This document shows positions 21,673 through 34,915 of a stretch of 64,000 nt of DNA, in pieces (positions within the stretch are counted from its first letter, which is position 1; the number at the start of each line of letters is the position of its first letter). The DNA is taken from contig JAUJYN010000018.1 in NCBI GenBank assembly GCA_030737835.1, forward strand, positions 3,348,001 through 3,412,000. The letters are read 5' to 3'. This stretch comes from Acorus gramineus. Its lineage: Eukaryota; Streptophyta; Magnoliopsida; Acorales; Acoraceae. The notes under the pieces are model-generated. The model saw nothing but the letters and a program-made list of their open reading frames with translations. It did not search any database and was not told the origin of the DNA. The position numbers and the translations under genes are program-made.

Positions 21673-24579
21673 TGTTATATATGTGTCACTTTTTTGGCCT
21701 GTTGGTAACCATTGGAGCATTTTGGCAGTTTTTGAGTTTTTTCATTTTTTGATCGGAACCGCAAAATTTTGGACTGTTAGCTATCGTCCTGAGCTAGAGG
21801 ACTCCGATTAAAAATCTAACTGCATATTATGTGTCTTGGTGCCATTTTAAGCCACTCATGAAAATTTCATCGAATTCCGGTAACGTTTCTGAAATTTCAC
21901 AGTTCCGGGGCGTATCCGGGTTTTTAAGTCACTTACTATATAAAGGGTGATCTAAAATTTGATATGCACTATTCATCATCCCTACCACTTGATTTCTCTC
22001 TCTCCCCTCTCTCCTTTTCTCCCATTTGAGCCCCTTAGAGCCCTCAAACCCAAAAACCTAAAGCATAGAAAGTGTAGATCGGGTCCCGATCTACACCCCG
22101 GTGCTTTCAAATCCCAATTCCGGCCAACCTAGCCCTCCCATCCGCCCTCTCTTCTCCTCAGATCCGAGCCAAATCGGAGGTGGGAGTAGGTCTCGGTGGT
22201 AGAGACCGTTGGGGAAGCGATTCGGTGCGCGGAGAGCACCCGGACACCTCTTCCTCCCCTTGGTAAGCTCTTTCCCTCTTCTTTTTGGCTTAGATGTATG
22301 TTAGGAGGGGGGTTTTGTGTTTGGGTGGTGGTCGGCGGCTGTGGGAGGTTGTCGGAGGTGGTTGGGGGCGGTCGGAGGCTGTCGGAGGCCGTTGGATGGG
22401 TGGTGGAGGTGCTCGGGCATGGAGGGGTTGCTGTTCGGACAGCAGGCAGCACAGGCAACAGCGGCAGCAGCACAGGCAGCGCAGCAGGCTGCGTGCGCGC
22501 GGGCGGCGCTCAGGTGGAGTTGGAGGCCAGCAGGGCGCGCGTGCTGGGCGCTGGGCGCGAGTGTGCTGGGCGTGCGGGCGTGCTGGGCGTGTGGGCGCTG
22601 GGCGTGCGGGCGCTGAGTGTGCTGGGCGCGCGAGTGTGCTGGGCGCAGGCGCTGGGAGTGCTGGCAGTGGTGGTGCGCGCGGGGTGCGGCGAGGCAGCAG
22701 TGGTGCGCGCGGGGCGAGGCGCGGCACGCGGGGCATGCGGGGGGGGGGGGGGTGCTCGCGGGCGAGCGCAAGGCGTGCGGGGTGCGCGCGCGGCGGCTGC
22801 GCTGGGGAGCAGAGGGCGCGCGGTGCACCCGGGAGACTCGACGGCGTGTCCAAGCGGCGGGCAGGGGCCTGGCGGTGCGCGGGGTGCGCGGGGTGAGGCG
22901 CGGCGGTGCACCCGGGCGGTCGGGTGGCCGTGCGGGTGGTTGCCGGGGTGCTCGGGCTAGCGTGCGTGCGGGTCGTATGCACGTTTGCCCGAGTGTTGGG
23001 TGTTTGTTTGTGGGTTTTGGGTATTTTTGATGTCTTTGGTAGTAGTTGTGGATTTTTACTCATCAGTTGATACCCTGTCTTGCAGATCTCGACGGACGGT
23101 CGCGCGACGACCCGACTTCCGGTGAGTGGGACAACCCAACTCAGTTTGGGAGGTGCTATATGCATTTGGGCGTGTACCGTCCTCCCCTGGGGCACATAGT
23201 TAGTATTAACTGTTGTTTTGAAATCCATGTAAGCATGATGTGTGTGTAGAATGCATGCCACCCTAGACTTGTATGTTAGGGACTTGCACCCTTAGGATTT
23301 GTGCATGAGCCGTGCATCCTGTCACCCCGCTATCATGCTAGGAAAGCCCTGACCTATGCATGCGTCCTATTAGTTTGATTTATTTATTTAAATGCAAACT
23401 GTGATATTGATTAGCATGCTTTGGGAATATAAGGGGGCCTTGCGAGGTTAACATTGAGACCCGGGTTAGGGTACTCCGTGTTCCTTGTTTGGTTGTCGGG
23501 ATGTCCTACATCGGGACCTCAAGTTGCCCTCCCAAGGTCTCTTTTCCTCATTTTTGCCTTATTTATTTCCCCGCATCTTGGTTATGCGCGCTGGTGGAAT
23601 TCTGAAAGAATTCAAGACATTAGAGTTGTAGAGATGTGCTGTCAGCGGATCCGAGTGGATCATATGCGATGGATAGGCTGTTCTGTTCCCTTCATTGGAT
23701 CCGTGTAGAGACTACCTCGGCGTTAGAAAGGTTGTCCCGTGCAGGGGCTCCCATCAGTAGGCGCCTCCTGATTTGGTAGAAGGACTGCGCTGAACGTGGG
23801 GGTGGCCAAACGACCTACGGAGTGAGGAGAGACTACCGGTGGACCAAGGGTGACCAACAGCCTAGTCAGTCCCAAGAGCCTATGTCACCTATTGAGGGGT
23901 GAGGGTGAGGGTATGGTGGGCCGGCGATGCGACGACCCACAGGATTGTGTAAGGATGATTATCAGCCCATTAAGTCCCAATATCCTACGTCACCATATTG
24001 AGGGTGAGGGTGAGGGTGAGGGTGTGGTGGTTCGGCGATGTAGCGAACCACCGGACTTGTGATTGATTATGCCACTTTGGGGCTCTTTGTTGTAAATTGT
24101 GGTTAATATAAACTGTATGCATGGGTTGTGCTATTCACTGAGCGTGTGGCTCACCCCTCGCATAAAATCTTTTTCAGTGATCACTGAGGAGGACTTGAAG
24201 GAGGAGCTTCCCGAGCGACTACACCAGTAGCGGAGTAGCGTCACGTCTCTCGAGTTTTGAGGCCATCAGCATCCTTCTCTTTGTTGTATGTATATATCTC
24301 TGTGCTTGGGCACCTAGTTTGGATTATGTATGGATTGTATTTGTGTGTATATGGACATGTTGGCTCTCACAGGACATATGATTATGTATCGAGTCTGTAG
24401 TATGTTTTGATTACAGATTCAGTCTTTTAGCTTCCGCATTTGGTGTATATATCATGTCAGCCCTGCTTTTATCTGTGTTGTCATTTTAGCTGTTGTGTGA
24501 GTATATTATTGAACTCCTGTTTTCTGATATCATATATACACTTGCCGCATCCCGGGGACGGCCGCCCTAGGGCGTGACA
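21673..24579 (+). repeat. 3' LTR of element 1
   Basis: Same landmarks as the 5' LTR: TATATAAA at 21937, palindrome at 22072-22096, GC-rich tract about 22340-22970, micro-exon-like 36 nt at 23086-23121 (one codon differs from the 5' copy), a four-tract GGGTGA array at 24002-24022, and end GGCGTGACA. The GC-rich tract is shorter than in the 5' copy, with tandem-type indels. Confidence 0.95.
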
Positions 24580-26560
24580 GCAAATGTGCCAGCCTGAATA
24601 GATGTCACAAGAGGTCAAACTAAAAATTTGATGGCAAATGAATCTACTGCATGCCAAAAGCGTGGAAGACCTATAGGTTTTACAGATTCAACTCCCCGAA
24701 AACAAAGATCAAATAAAAAATCATGCCCTAATAGTACTCCAGAGATTATGAACAACAGATTTACTTTCTCTAAAGCTCTAGAAGAGTATAATGTCCTTGA
24801 AGAGACACGAGTCCGTGAAGTGACCATTTAAACTCTTGAAAAGGAAAAGGTAACTAATAATAATGAGATCTTTATATCTTATGCGCATTTAAGAGAAATG
24901 TGGGATCATAAAGAAATGATCATCGATGACATTTTTTCATTCGCAGTAGCTACTGAAATTTCAAAGAGCGATAATGATAATGAACCACATAGCATAAATG
25001 AATATCGACAAAGAAATGATTGGCCAAAGTGAAAAGATGCTTTTCAAGTAGAATTAGGTTCTCTTGAAAAAACATGGTGTATATGGACCTATAGTACAAA
25101 CCCCAAAAGGTGTTAACACTTTAGATTACAAATGGGTGTTTGTAAGAAAGAGAAATGAGAAAAATGGAATCAGTAGATATAAGGCACGTCTTGTGGCACA
25201 AGGTTTTCTACAAAAACCTGGGATTGACTATGAAGAAACTTGCTCACCGGTCATGGATGCAATAACGTTCTGTTATCTAATAAGTCTCACAGTTTCTGAA
25301 AAACTCGATATGAGATTAATGGACGTAGTAACTGCTTATCTATATGGGAATTTAGATGCAGATATTTATATGAAAATCGCCGATGGATATAAATTTCCTG
25401 ATGTAATATCAAAGAGTCAATAAAACTAAGACGTTTATTGTACAGCTTAAAGCCATCCGAAAGAATGTGGTACAACCGCCTTAGTGAATATTTGATAAAA
25501 GCAAGATGTGAAAACAATTCTATTTGCCCGTGTGTCTTTATAAAGAAATCTAATAAGGGATTTGCTATTTTAGTAGTTTATGTTGATGACAAATTTAATT
25601 GGAACTCCTAAAGAGCTCAATGAAACTACAGAATGTCTGAAGAAAGAATTCAAAATGATAGACCTGCAGATCGAACAAAATTTTGGTGGAATATTGATCC
25701 ACCAATTAAAATATATAAAAATAGATACTGCAATGCTTTAACATGGACAAAGCGCATCCTCTCAGTACATCCATGGTCATTCGATCGTTGGACGTTGAGA
25801 AAGATCCATACCGTCCTAAAGATGATGACGAGGTGAATCTTGGTCCAGAAGTACCATATTTGAGTGCTATTGGTGCACTGCTGTACTTGGCTGAATACAC
25901 GAGACCAGACATAGCCTTCTCAATCAATCTCTTAGGGAGATATAGTTTTGCACCAACTCGCAGGCATTTGAATGATATCAAGCATATTATGAGATACCTT
26001 CGTGGAACCACTAATTTGAGTTTATTTTATTCAAATGATAAATCAAATGATTTGCATCTAGTTGGTTATGCAGATGCAGATTATCTTTTTGATCCTCACA
26101 AAGGTCGATCACAGACAAGTTATGTGTATATTAGTAACAATGCTGATATCTCATGGAGATCTACAAAGCAAGCTTTGGTGGTTACCTCATCTAACCATGC
26201 AAAAATATTGGCATTACATGAGACTAGTAGAGAATGTGTTTGTCTGAGATCCTTGATTCAACATATCCAAAGCACTTGTGGATTGCCGTCTACAACAAAC
26301 ATTCCTACAACTATATATGAAGACAATAATGTATATGCATAGCTCAAATCCAAGGAGGTTACATCATCAAGGGAGATAGGACTAAGCACATCTCACCAAA
26401 GTTCTTCTACACTCATGAACTCCAGAAGAATCATGAAATTGAAGTCAAATAGATCCACTCTAGTAATAATCTTAAAGATCTATTCACTAAAGCTCTGCCA
26501 AAAACAACATTCTAGAAAATGGTACGTGAAATTAGCATGCGTTGACTCAATCATTAGACA
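24580..26560 (+). pseudogene. Ty1/copia pol, 3' part (RT, RNase H), broken
   Basis: Sequence resumes exactly at the second GCAAA copy and continues the frame cut at 13804. A linker with KRGRPIGFTDSTPRKQR precedes the RT: YKWVFVRKRNEKNG, YKARLVAQGFLQKPGIDYEETCSPV, then the catalytic YVDD at 25579-25590. RNase H follows (GYADADY, WRSTKQALVVTSSNHAK; about 26050-26340). Stops and frameshifts interrupt it near 24595, 25030, 25420, 25610 and 26340. It is clearly a dead copy. The lineage within copia was not assigned. Confidence 0.85.
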
Positions 26561-26694
26561 GTTTGAGACTTACTTAAATAAGGGGGAATAACTAATAAAG
26601 GAGACTATATTCAACTATGGACATCTCTTTTGTCCTACTATATTGTACTCTTTTTCCTTTGTATAGGTTTTGTCCTACTGTATTTTTCCTAGTA

Positions 26695-28021
26695 AGGTTT
26701 TAAGGGCTCGGATCCGCTGTTTCCTTGGGGAACAGGAAATAGGAAAACCACCCAATAAAGCATTTAAATGGTGCACCAAACAGCGTAAAAAAAAGTGTTA
26801 AAATTGCTTTGAAGTCCTTGCACACTATAAAAAAAGAGATTAAAAATTGCATTGAAGTCCTTTCACACTATTAAAAACAACCACACAAGTCACACTAATA
26901 AGTATCCAAAATTAAATATTGGTATCCGATTTATTTTATTGGTATAAGTAAAAATTTCATTGAAGTCCTTGCACACCAATGTGAAGGTATCATTCCCTTG
27001 TTATTGGTTTAAGTTTTGAATTTTAAGTATAAGTTTTTGTTCATGTTTGCATTAAGGACATCATGAACTAAAAGGCTTAAACTAATAAATTTACGATAAA
27101 AGTGTTAATCTATTTTAGTAGTTTTATTTCATCCATTGGGATCTTAGCGACTCTTGTGAAGATGTTAAGATTTAAGCTTTTTTCTTTAAATCATCCAAAA
27201 AATATCCGATCCCAATTCATATTCGAAAATTTAAAAAATTATCCGACATTCAAATTCCAAAAATCTGCATTTGTATATGAAATAAAACATTCGTATCTGA
27301 TTTATTTTTGGATATGGAATCTTAAGATATTTTGAATCTATCCACATCCATTTAGATGTTTCAATTATTTCATATAATTATCTAAATCTGAATCTTATTT
27401 TTTGAATTAGATACTGATACTTATTTTGAATATCTGTTGAATATCATAAACATATATTTTTTGGATATTTAGTTCATATATGGATTCGGATATGAGCATA
27501 TCTTATCCATATGCTATGTTTACAGGATTACTTTGAAGTTATTAATTAAGTGATGGTCGTTTTTTGTGGTTAAATCTCATTTGTAAATCAACCATACATA
27601 TGGATAGTGTTTGAAGCTCATATAATTCTTTATACTATTTTTTTTTTAGAAAAGAATCTATTTTTTATTCAATAAATGGTGTGTTGGGTGAATCTGCATG
27701 TTCAACAATAATTATGTTTTTATAAAATGTTTTTTTTCATTCGGTGGTGTTATTTTTTGTGTTTGATTCCACGAGATCTGGTTAGATGTTTGAGAATGAT
27801 ATAGGACTTGTTGTGGTTTTTATAGTGTGCAAGGACATCAAAGCAATTTTTACTCTCTTTTTTTTTTTTTGATAGTGTGCAAGGACTTCAAAGCAATTTT
27901 AACACACATTTTTTTACGCTGTTTGATGCCCCGTTTAAACGCAAACGTGGCCCAGTATTATTGGGTGATTTCCCTGTTTCCTGTTACCTAAGGAAACAAC
28001 GGATCCGAGCCCAAGTTTTAA
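26695..28021. mobile_element. Second Mutator-like element with long TIRs
   Basis: The body 26704-28012 (1,309 bp) begins GGGCTCGGATCCG and ends with the inverted CGGATCCGAGCCC. Inverted repeats continue inward about 200 bp and share the word AATTGCTTTGAAGTCCTTGC. Flanking 9-mers AGGTTTTAA (26695-26703) and AAGTTTTAA (28013-28021) match at 8 of 9, a Mutator-type TSD. The interior is AT-rich without a transposase frame. It lies between the copia RNase H and the copia 3' LTR. Confidence 0.78.
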
Positions 28022-28163
28022 TGGGGCAGTATGAAACAACGTCTTACATTACTAAGATTTAAATAATTGTACTTCTTTTCACTTGCTTTGATTTTTTCTC
28101 AATAGATTTTTTGAAGCAAGGTTTTAACGAGGGAATTAATGGTTGATGGACATCTAAGGGGAG

Positions 28164-28429
28164 TGTTGTAAATATATATGACCATCATATTCCCTTTATT
28201 CTTTGTAACCCCCATCCTTCTTTTAAGGGATTGATAAAATCAAACCTCATTTCAAATATCTTTTAATATTGTATTTATTACCTGTAAATAAAGGCATGCA
28301 TTGTATCCTAGACATGGTGAAAAATACAAAGAAGTGCCTTTATTTCTCTCTCCCATCTCTCTCTTTTGGTTGATCTTCTCTTTGGTAATTGGTATGGTGA
28401 ATCCTATTCTTTTACTTAGATTTATAACG
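28164..28429 (+). repeat. 3' LTR of the copia element
   Basis: Starts TGTTGTAAATATATATG immediately after a polypurine stretch (AAGGGGAG, 28156-28163). It aligns with 9658-9810 over its first 150 bp. The end is placed at 28429 because CTTAT follows and also precedes the 5' LTR; the terminal dinucleotide would be CG, not CA, so the end is approximate. Confidence 0.65.
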
Positions 28430-28537
28430 CTTATATATTTTATTTGAGATCTATGTATATTTATAATTTTTTTCTTTTATACTTTATATATACACATATG
28501 ATATGTATATATGATTTTAAGTACTATATAATTAAGA

Positions 28538-29048
28538 GGGCGTTTGGTAGGTGATTATGTTTTTTAATAAAGCAGAAAGATTAAATGTGTTATCAAATGT
28601 GTTGAGGAAACAGACCTAATTAAAAAGTTACTTATAATTTTTAGTGTAAAAAATTATTTTTTAAAAAACGCAAAAAATGAGCTTTCCATGAATTAAAGTC
28701 TACTTAAGCCACTTTATTCAAATCTTATTTTTTCAAATGGTTTCAAATGCTACGAGTTACTTTGGAAAGAAATTAAGGTTTTGAGGATAAGCTATCTTAA
28801 TTTGAGAGGATAAAAAATTCATCAATTTTATTCATATTTACATTTGTCAAATTAAGATAAGATGTAGAGATAAATGATATTCCAATATTTAGGTGGAACA
28901 AAAACATCCTTATTTTTATTTCAAAATTAAAACAATTATCCATAATTTATTTTAATTATTTTTTATGTTAAATAAGAATAAATTATTTTTCTATTTATTT
29001 ATTCCTCCCGTTACTTTTTATCCCACATTTATCCTCTCACCAAACCGG
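28538..29048. mobile_element. Possible degenerate MITE upstream of UGE
   Basis: The left end GGGCGTTTGGTAGG and right end CTCACCAAACCGG form a loose inverted repeat like hAT-type MITE ends. The TSD is unclear and the internal sequence is AT-rich. If real, it sits about 400 bp upstream of the UGE TATA box. Confidence 0.28.
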
Positions 29049-29448
29049 TTGCAGGGAAAGCTTTTTATTTTTTTCTTTTCCCGCACTCGACTCAACCCAC
29101 TCGCAGTCCCTACTACTACTACTGCTACTACTACTACCACCATCATCATTGCCTTGTCATCGTACCTAACTCGTACCGATCTTCATGGCACACCAATCCC
29201 CAAAAAGCCGTTTTGTAAAAAAATGGACGGCATAGATCATTCCTCCACCGCATATACATTCACTCGCGAGTGAGCTTTAGCCAGTCCAGTCATTGAAATT
29301 CGGCGGGGACCCGAAAACAGGTCATCAATAACCGTTATATCGAACAACGTACCCATTCTTCTCACTCAGTTTGTTTCAACTCTCACTCTCTCTCTAAAAA
29401 TAGCGATTCTTTCCTGCCTTTTTGTGCTTATCCGTTCTCGCGTTTCCC

Positions 29449-29455
29449 TATAAAT
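29449..29455 (+). promoter_or_regulatory. UGE TATA box
   Basis: TATAAAT 118 bp upstream of the start codon, downstream of a CT-rich stretch (about 29370-29400). A 20-plus A run (about 29490-29513) lies in the predicted 5' UTR. A second TATA-like run (29474-29481) is an alternative. Confidence 0.55.
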
Positions 29456-29566
29456 TCCATATCTCTCCATCACTATATATAACAAATTCAAAAAAAAAAA
29501 AAAAAAAAAAAAATTCAATTCGCATTCTCAAACAAACCATCTTTGTTTTCTTTTGCGTTTCTGAAG

Positions 29567-32500
29567 ATGGGTTCGGAAAGCCAGACCGTGCTGGTGACGG
29601 GAGGGGCGGGTTTCATAGGAACCCACACGGTTCTTCAGCTGCTCAATGAGGGCTTTAAGGTTTACATCATCGACAATCTTGATAACTCTGTCGAGGAGGC
29701 GGTCCATCGCGTCCGTGATCTAGCCGGACCCGATCGGTTGCGGAACCTTCACTTTTTTCTGGTTTGGATCTTGATTTTTTTTTTTTATCCTTTTGTTTGT
29801 TTTGATCTGTATTATGAGGTTTTTTTTATGTGGGTTTTTGTTTGTAGGGGGATTTGAGGAATGATGAGGATCTTGAGAAGGTTTTCTCCCAAGCTAGGTG
29901 AGATCTTTTTTATTTAATTTATATTTTAATTTGATTTGTTTGAATCGGGATTATTGGAACATTTGTTGTTTGGGACATTCTAAATGCATCTCTGTATCTG
30001 GCTTTTTTCTTATATGTTTTTATATCCTTAAAATGGTGAAAGTTCTTTTGACCTGAAGCCACGTATTGAGGATTATTGACTTCTTGATTTTGTATTGCTC
30101 TATGTTCGTTATCATCATCGGTTCCCATTATTTCTATTCTCCATAATTAAACAGATCGTACAGATTAGGGTCCTGAATGTCATCCAGCTAAGAATCGTAA
30201 TCGTGTTTGCAAAGTGATGCCAAGTTTCATTAACCATCTATTTTTCCAAAGAATTATTTGATATTATCAATTCTTCGGATGTGAAGGAATTCTGTTTATT
30301 TGATCAACTGTATATTCTAAATAATCTTGATGATTTTTATGAACATTTCTTGACAGAAAATCATGTACAATATGTAAATGTATTTTGTTCTGTTCTAAGA
30401 AATCTCATTGTTAATGATTTAAATTTTATTTTCATCTTTGAAGGTGATCAGTGCATGAGTTTCTTCTTGGTTTTGCACCTCTGGAAAAATTAACTAGTTC
30501 TCAGATTAATACAACTAGTGTGTTTATTCTGGAGAGCAGAACATCTTTTTGGATTGCAGGGGTGTTCGTAGATGTGCAACCTGAAAACTCATGGACTTGC
30601 ATATTTTAAGTTTACAATGCCTTTTTTCATGTAATATTTCATGTATAAAGATAACTAGCTTGATATATTATGGGGAAGAAAGTAATAAATGGAGAGGCTA
30701 GTGATTTTTTCAGTTTCTAGCATTCATCACTGTGTTGGATAAGATGAGGTCATTGCTGAATGCTAACTCAGTAAAATGCATGGATGTACTAAGCCCACAT
30801 CATTTTCCAAAATGTAGTTTTAGGATTTAATGGCGGAGAATTTTTTTTTAATTTTCAATGCTTAGTAATGACTAAAAACTAGGGGCGGGCATTGGCAAAA
30901 ATGTTGCACAGAGCATCAAAATGAATTTATGTCCCTCAGCATGTTCTGTTATCTGTGAGAATTAGGGAGGTCAAAAGCTAAAGCAATTTTTTTTTTGTAT
31001 GATACAATTGTGTAAGCTATATATCGATAAATGTATATTATGTGTAAGTTCAAATGTTGTAGCTATTAGAAAACATCATCAAATTTGACGCACATGGAGA
31101 TACGCATGAAAGAGAAGAATCTTAAGTTATTTTGAGATGTGGCTCTAAATGCTAAAAGAAAATGTGATTAAATAGGGGATGATAGTAGAAAGTAGGTGTT
31201 GATAAAAACAGAGGAAAAAAATACATGAAAGTAGTAATTCAACGTAACAAAGTTACTCCAGAAATGACAATTGACAAGAGAATATGTTTTGTATATCTAT
31301 AATGTTGACCTTGGAGAATCCTTCCATCTAATTATTCTACAAGCAATGTTTAATAGTATTTTTAAGATAAATTTGTGATCAGTTATCATTGTACTGAGTT
31401 GGTTTGAGAAAGAACAACATTTTATGCAATAATGTCACCATTTGCCAATGACTGTGCACTATCTGTTATGATTGAGTTTGTGTTATATAATTTTTTTTTA
31501 TTATGAAATAGGACATTTTCTTTTCAAATCATCAATCACCACAGAAATATCTCACGAATATGGGTAATTGTCATGATCTAGTTTATGAATGTTGTAGTGA
31601 TTAAATGTTTCATAATGCAACAGATTTGATGCTGTTATCCATTTTGCTGGTTTGAAGGCTGTGGGGGAGAGTGTTGATAAGCCTGGACTTTATTATAACA
31701 ATAACTTGATTGGTACACTGAACTTGTTCAAATTCATGGAAAGATATGGCTGCAAAAAGGTTTGCTAATTGTACTATTAGTCCATTTGTTTATTATTATT
31801 TTTTTCGCTTGGTTATTTGTTTATTATGAGCATTGTGAAGAGCACTGAATATATGTAGTGACTGCCATGATTTGTGCCATTCATGAAACACATCACCAAG
31901 TTATACACTTATACTTCATATGATTTAGTGGTATCCAGTAATAGGCAGGTTTCTGTACAATAAGATACGCACAAGTGTAAATAAAATGTCTTTTTTTCTG
32001 TATAACTTTCTTCCTCTAATATTTGCTATTCAATCCATCCTTTATACATCACTTTTATGTGCAATTTAGTTTCATTGTGTTGCAAATATGATTCGTTGAA
32101 CTGCAGAATTCTGTTTTTTTTCCTTTCCCAGATTTGACATCCCTCTTTTTAGAAATGCAGCTCTTAGTTTCCCCTCTTGTTTTCTTTTTTTTATAGGAAA
32201 AGTTGTTCCCTCTTACGCCATCCTGGAATTAGTAATGGGGCAGATGGGTGGCCTCTGACGCCATCATCACTGCTGACTTTCCTATTCAAGGAGTTGTAGA
32301 GAAAAAAAAACTGGATCGCTCATGTCCCACACCCCAAACCCAGCCCACGAGTTCAGTTTGTAGTGTCTGTTTGAGTAGGGGAGGATCTGGTAGTGTGTGT
32401 GTTTATATGAACAAGGAACTTGCCAAATTATGAAGTATACAATTTCCAATGTCATTGATTCATAGGAGAAGCACACTCATGTATCTGGATATAAGCTAAA

Positions 32501-34915
32501 CAAGGATTCAATTAGGCCAATTTAATAGTTCAGTCTTCATGAAGAGTGACTCATAAGTATTCAATGTCAATAATATTTCACGCGCTGAAATGCAATTAAT
32601 TGACTAATCTCATATTTGTCATTTGGTCTTTATTGACATTAATGCGTGCTCATCTCTTCATCATTACTTGCTCTTGTTCCATGATCTGAAATAAAAATTA
32701 AGAATGTATTAAAATGATAATGTCCTTTCATTATGTACTCATAATTTTGTAATGGACAAATCAGGTATTTGACACTTTCATTTCCCAAACACACTTTCTG
32801 TTTTTGTAGATGGATTTAATACAAATACCAATCTTACTTTACGGTTATATTCGATAAGTTGTTCACCAACTGATTTGACTATATACCCAGAATCATATTG
32901 TATTTGTATTTTTTGGCCAATTCAATGAGCTTATCTATTCATTCCAATTAAAATTATCTGTCAATGATCTCTCATAGACTTTTTTTTGCTTGGGGTCTCT
33001 CATAGACTTCTGGATATTTGAAATTCTTTTATGTTTTTTCTATTGTGAGGACCACATTATAATAAGTTGCAATGTTATTGACCCATCGATGTGTTTTGTA
33101 TCAATTACATATTTATGAGGCTTTTAATAATATGATTAATTGGTGGTTTTCCTTTGTTTTCAGTTCTTGCAATTTGAAATTGATGTTGATTTTCTTTTGT
33201 CTGTCGTTTTTCTCACATAAGAAATTAGTACATGGTACTTTGTTCTCATGTCGGATTGTCTCTGCATGGTTTCCGTGCCTACAAAATTAGACTTTAATTA
33301 CAAGAATCTAGTGATGTATGTCCTGGCCAATTTGTAGAGAAACTTTCACTTTTATTCTTCCTTTAAATTGCTTTCTTCTTTCATGGTGCAAGCGGGTTTT
33401 GAATGACCTCAATTTTGTGTACTTTTGAGGTCATCACTGATGGAAGGTCATTCCTGTTTTTTATTCTGATTATTATTATTATTATTATTATTTTTGTTCA
33501 TTGACTTTTTAACAATTTTGCATATATGAAAAACAGATGGTCTTCTCATCTTCTTCTACTGTTTATGGCCAACCTGAGAAAATACCATGTTTGGAGGATT
33601 TCCATCTTATGGCAATGAATCCATATGGCCGGACTAAGGTATTGCTGATTAGCATAAAATCTATAATGCCAAACATGCTTATACCAGAGTTGTCTATTTT
33701 ACACATCCACTGCTTTATTACTACAGATAATAATCCTTATGTATAATGTTTTGTGTGTTAGCTTTTCCTTGAAGAGATTCATCGTGATATTCAAAAGGCT
33801 GACCCAGAATGGAAAATGATACTACTGAGATACTTTAATCCTGTGGGAGCTCATCCGAGTGGTCAGATTGGTGAAGATCCCAAGGGCATTCCAAATAATC
33901 TCATGCCTTACATCCAACAGGTAGCTGTTGGCAGATTCCCGGTGCTGAATGTTTATGGCCATGATTACCCGACAAAGGATGGGAGTGCGGTGCGTAATGA
34001 GTAGCCTCAAATTGAGGTTTTTTACTCCTATTTTGTATTATACTAATTAAATCTGCAAATTAAATGATCTAGGTTTCTATTTTTCATCCTCGAACCAATT
34101 TGATTCTCCATTTTCTTTTCCCAGTGACCTCTAGAACATTTTTTTTATTATATGCAAATTTACTTTTTATAGTAATGAATGTTATATTAGCGTTTATGTA
34201 CTAATTATCAATTTATTTTTATTTTGGACAGATCCGGGACTATATTCATGTTATGGACTTGGCTGATGGTCATTTAGCTGCTGTTAAGAAACTCTTCACA
34301 TCAGACGATATTGGTATTACACTCAGTTTCAATGACTCAATGATTATATTTGGTGCAAAATTGTATCTACCTAGAAATCTTATTAGTTGATTTCAGGTTG
34401 TACGGCCTATAATCTCGGGACAGGATATGGGACATCTGTTCTTGAAATGGTGGCTGCCTTTGAAAAAGTGTCAGGGAAGGTGTGATACACTTAATACTTT
34501 GAATGTTTTCATCTTTGATTCCGTCAGAATTTTCTGTGCGACTGTCAGTAGCAGTAGTATGATTAATTCTCACATTTGTATGAACTATTAGAAAATACCC
34601 ATGAAGTTGTGTCCAAGGAGGCCAGGCGACGCGACGGCTGTTTATGCTTCAACAGAGAAAGCTGAAAAAGAACTTGGTTGGAAGTAAGTTTTCCAGTAGG
34701 ACAAAAACATTGGTGTATCATTTCTTTCTTTCTTATTTTTGTAATGAAATTGAGGAAATTAGTATACATGGTAATGTCTTCATTAATATATATATATACT
34801 GTTTTTCCATCTGATGTATTGGCCTGGCAGGGCAAAACATGGAATAGAGGAGATGTGCCGTGACCAGTGGAATTGGGCAAGCAAGAATCCATGGGGATAC
34901 AAATCTCATCCTTGA
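29567..34915 (+). CDS. UGE: UDP-glucose 4-epimerase (nine exons)
   Basis: Interconverts UDP-glucose and UDP-galactose with bound NAD in the cytosol, supplying galactose for cell-wall polymers and glycolipids. Exons: 29567-29761, 29848-29897, 31624-31759, 33537-33638, 33762-33989, 34232-34313, 34397-34479, 34592-34683, 34831-34915. All introns are GT-AG, and the exons sum to 1,053 nt, or 350 residues plus TGA. Seen: NAD-binding TGGAGFIG (residues 11-18), [18 protein letters not shown] with S132, NPYGRTK giving Y157 and K161 (YxxxK), [12 protein letters not shown], and C-terminal [15 protein letters not shown]. Length is usual for the family, with no signal peptide or membrane segment. The MGSESQ start and overall pattern fit the UGE1/UGE3 group better than UGE2/4/5. 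Introns 2 and 3 are about 1.7-1.8 kb, the rest under 250 bp. It appears intact. Confidence 0.97.

Larger units (their letters stand above)
13805..24579 (+). mobile_element. Element 1: full-length Ty3/gypsy chromovirus (Tekay/Del-like)
   Basis: The element is 10,775 bp, bounded by LTRs of 2,942 and 2,907 bp and a perfect 5-bp TSD (GCAAA), inserted in the copia pol gene in the same orientation. It has a PBS for initiator tRNA-Met, a gag-pol frame ending in a chromodomain, and a polypurine tract. Over the first 310 bp the two LTRs differ by about 12 substitutions plus small indels, counted by eye, so this is not a recent insertion. It has several stops and frameshifts and cannot make a functional polyprotein. 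Confidence 0.95.
9658..28429 (+). mobile_element. Decayed Ty1/copia retrotransposon, expanded by three insertions
   Basis: Matching LTR starts (TGTTGTAAATAT) at 9658 and 28164 bracket copia protease/integrase (12365-13804) and RT/RNase H (24580-26560) sequence, all on the + strand in copia order (IN before RT). A polypurine tract (CTAAGGGGAG) precedes the right LTR. A CTTAT flank occurs before 9658 and again at 28430-28434, a possible 5-bp TSD, though the right LTR would then end in CG instead of CA. Insertions inside it are a foldback at 9820-10775, chromovirus element 1 at 13805-24579 and a second Mutator-like element at 26704-28012. Without them the copia element would be roughly 5.7 kb. 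No gag was recognised. Confidence 0.75.

Noticed and set aside
32208-32433. Small open frame inside UGE intron 3
   Set aside because: No homology recognised and it lies well inside an intron with clean GT-AG borders.
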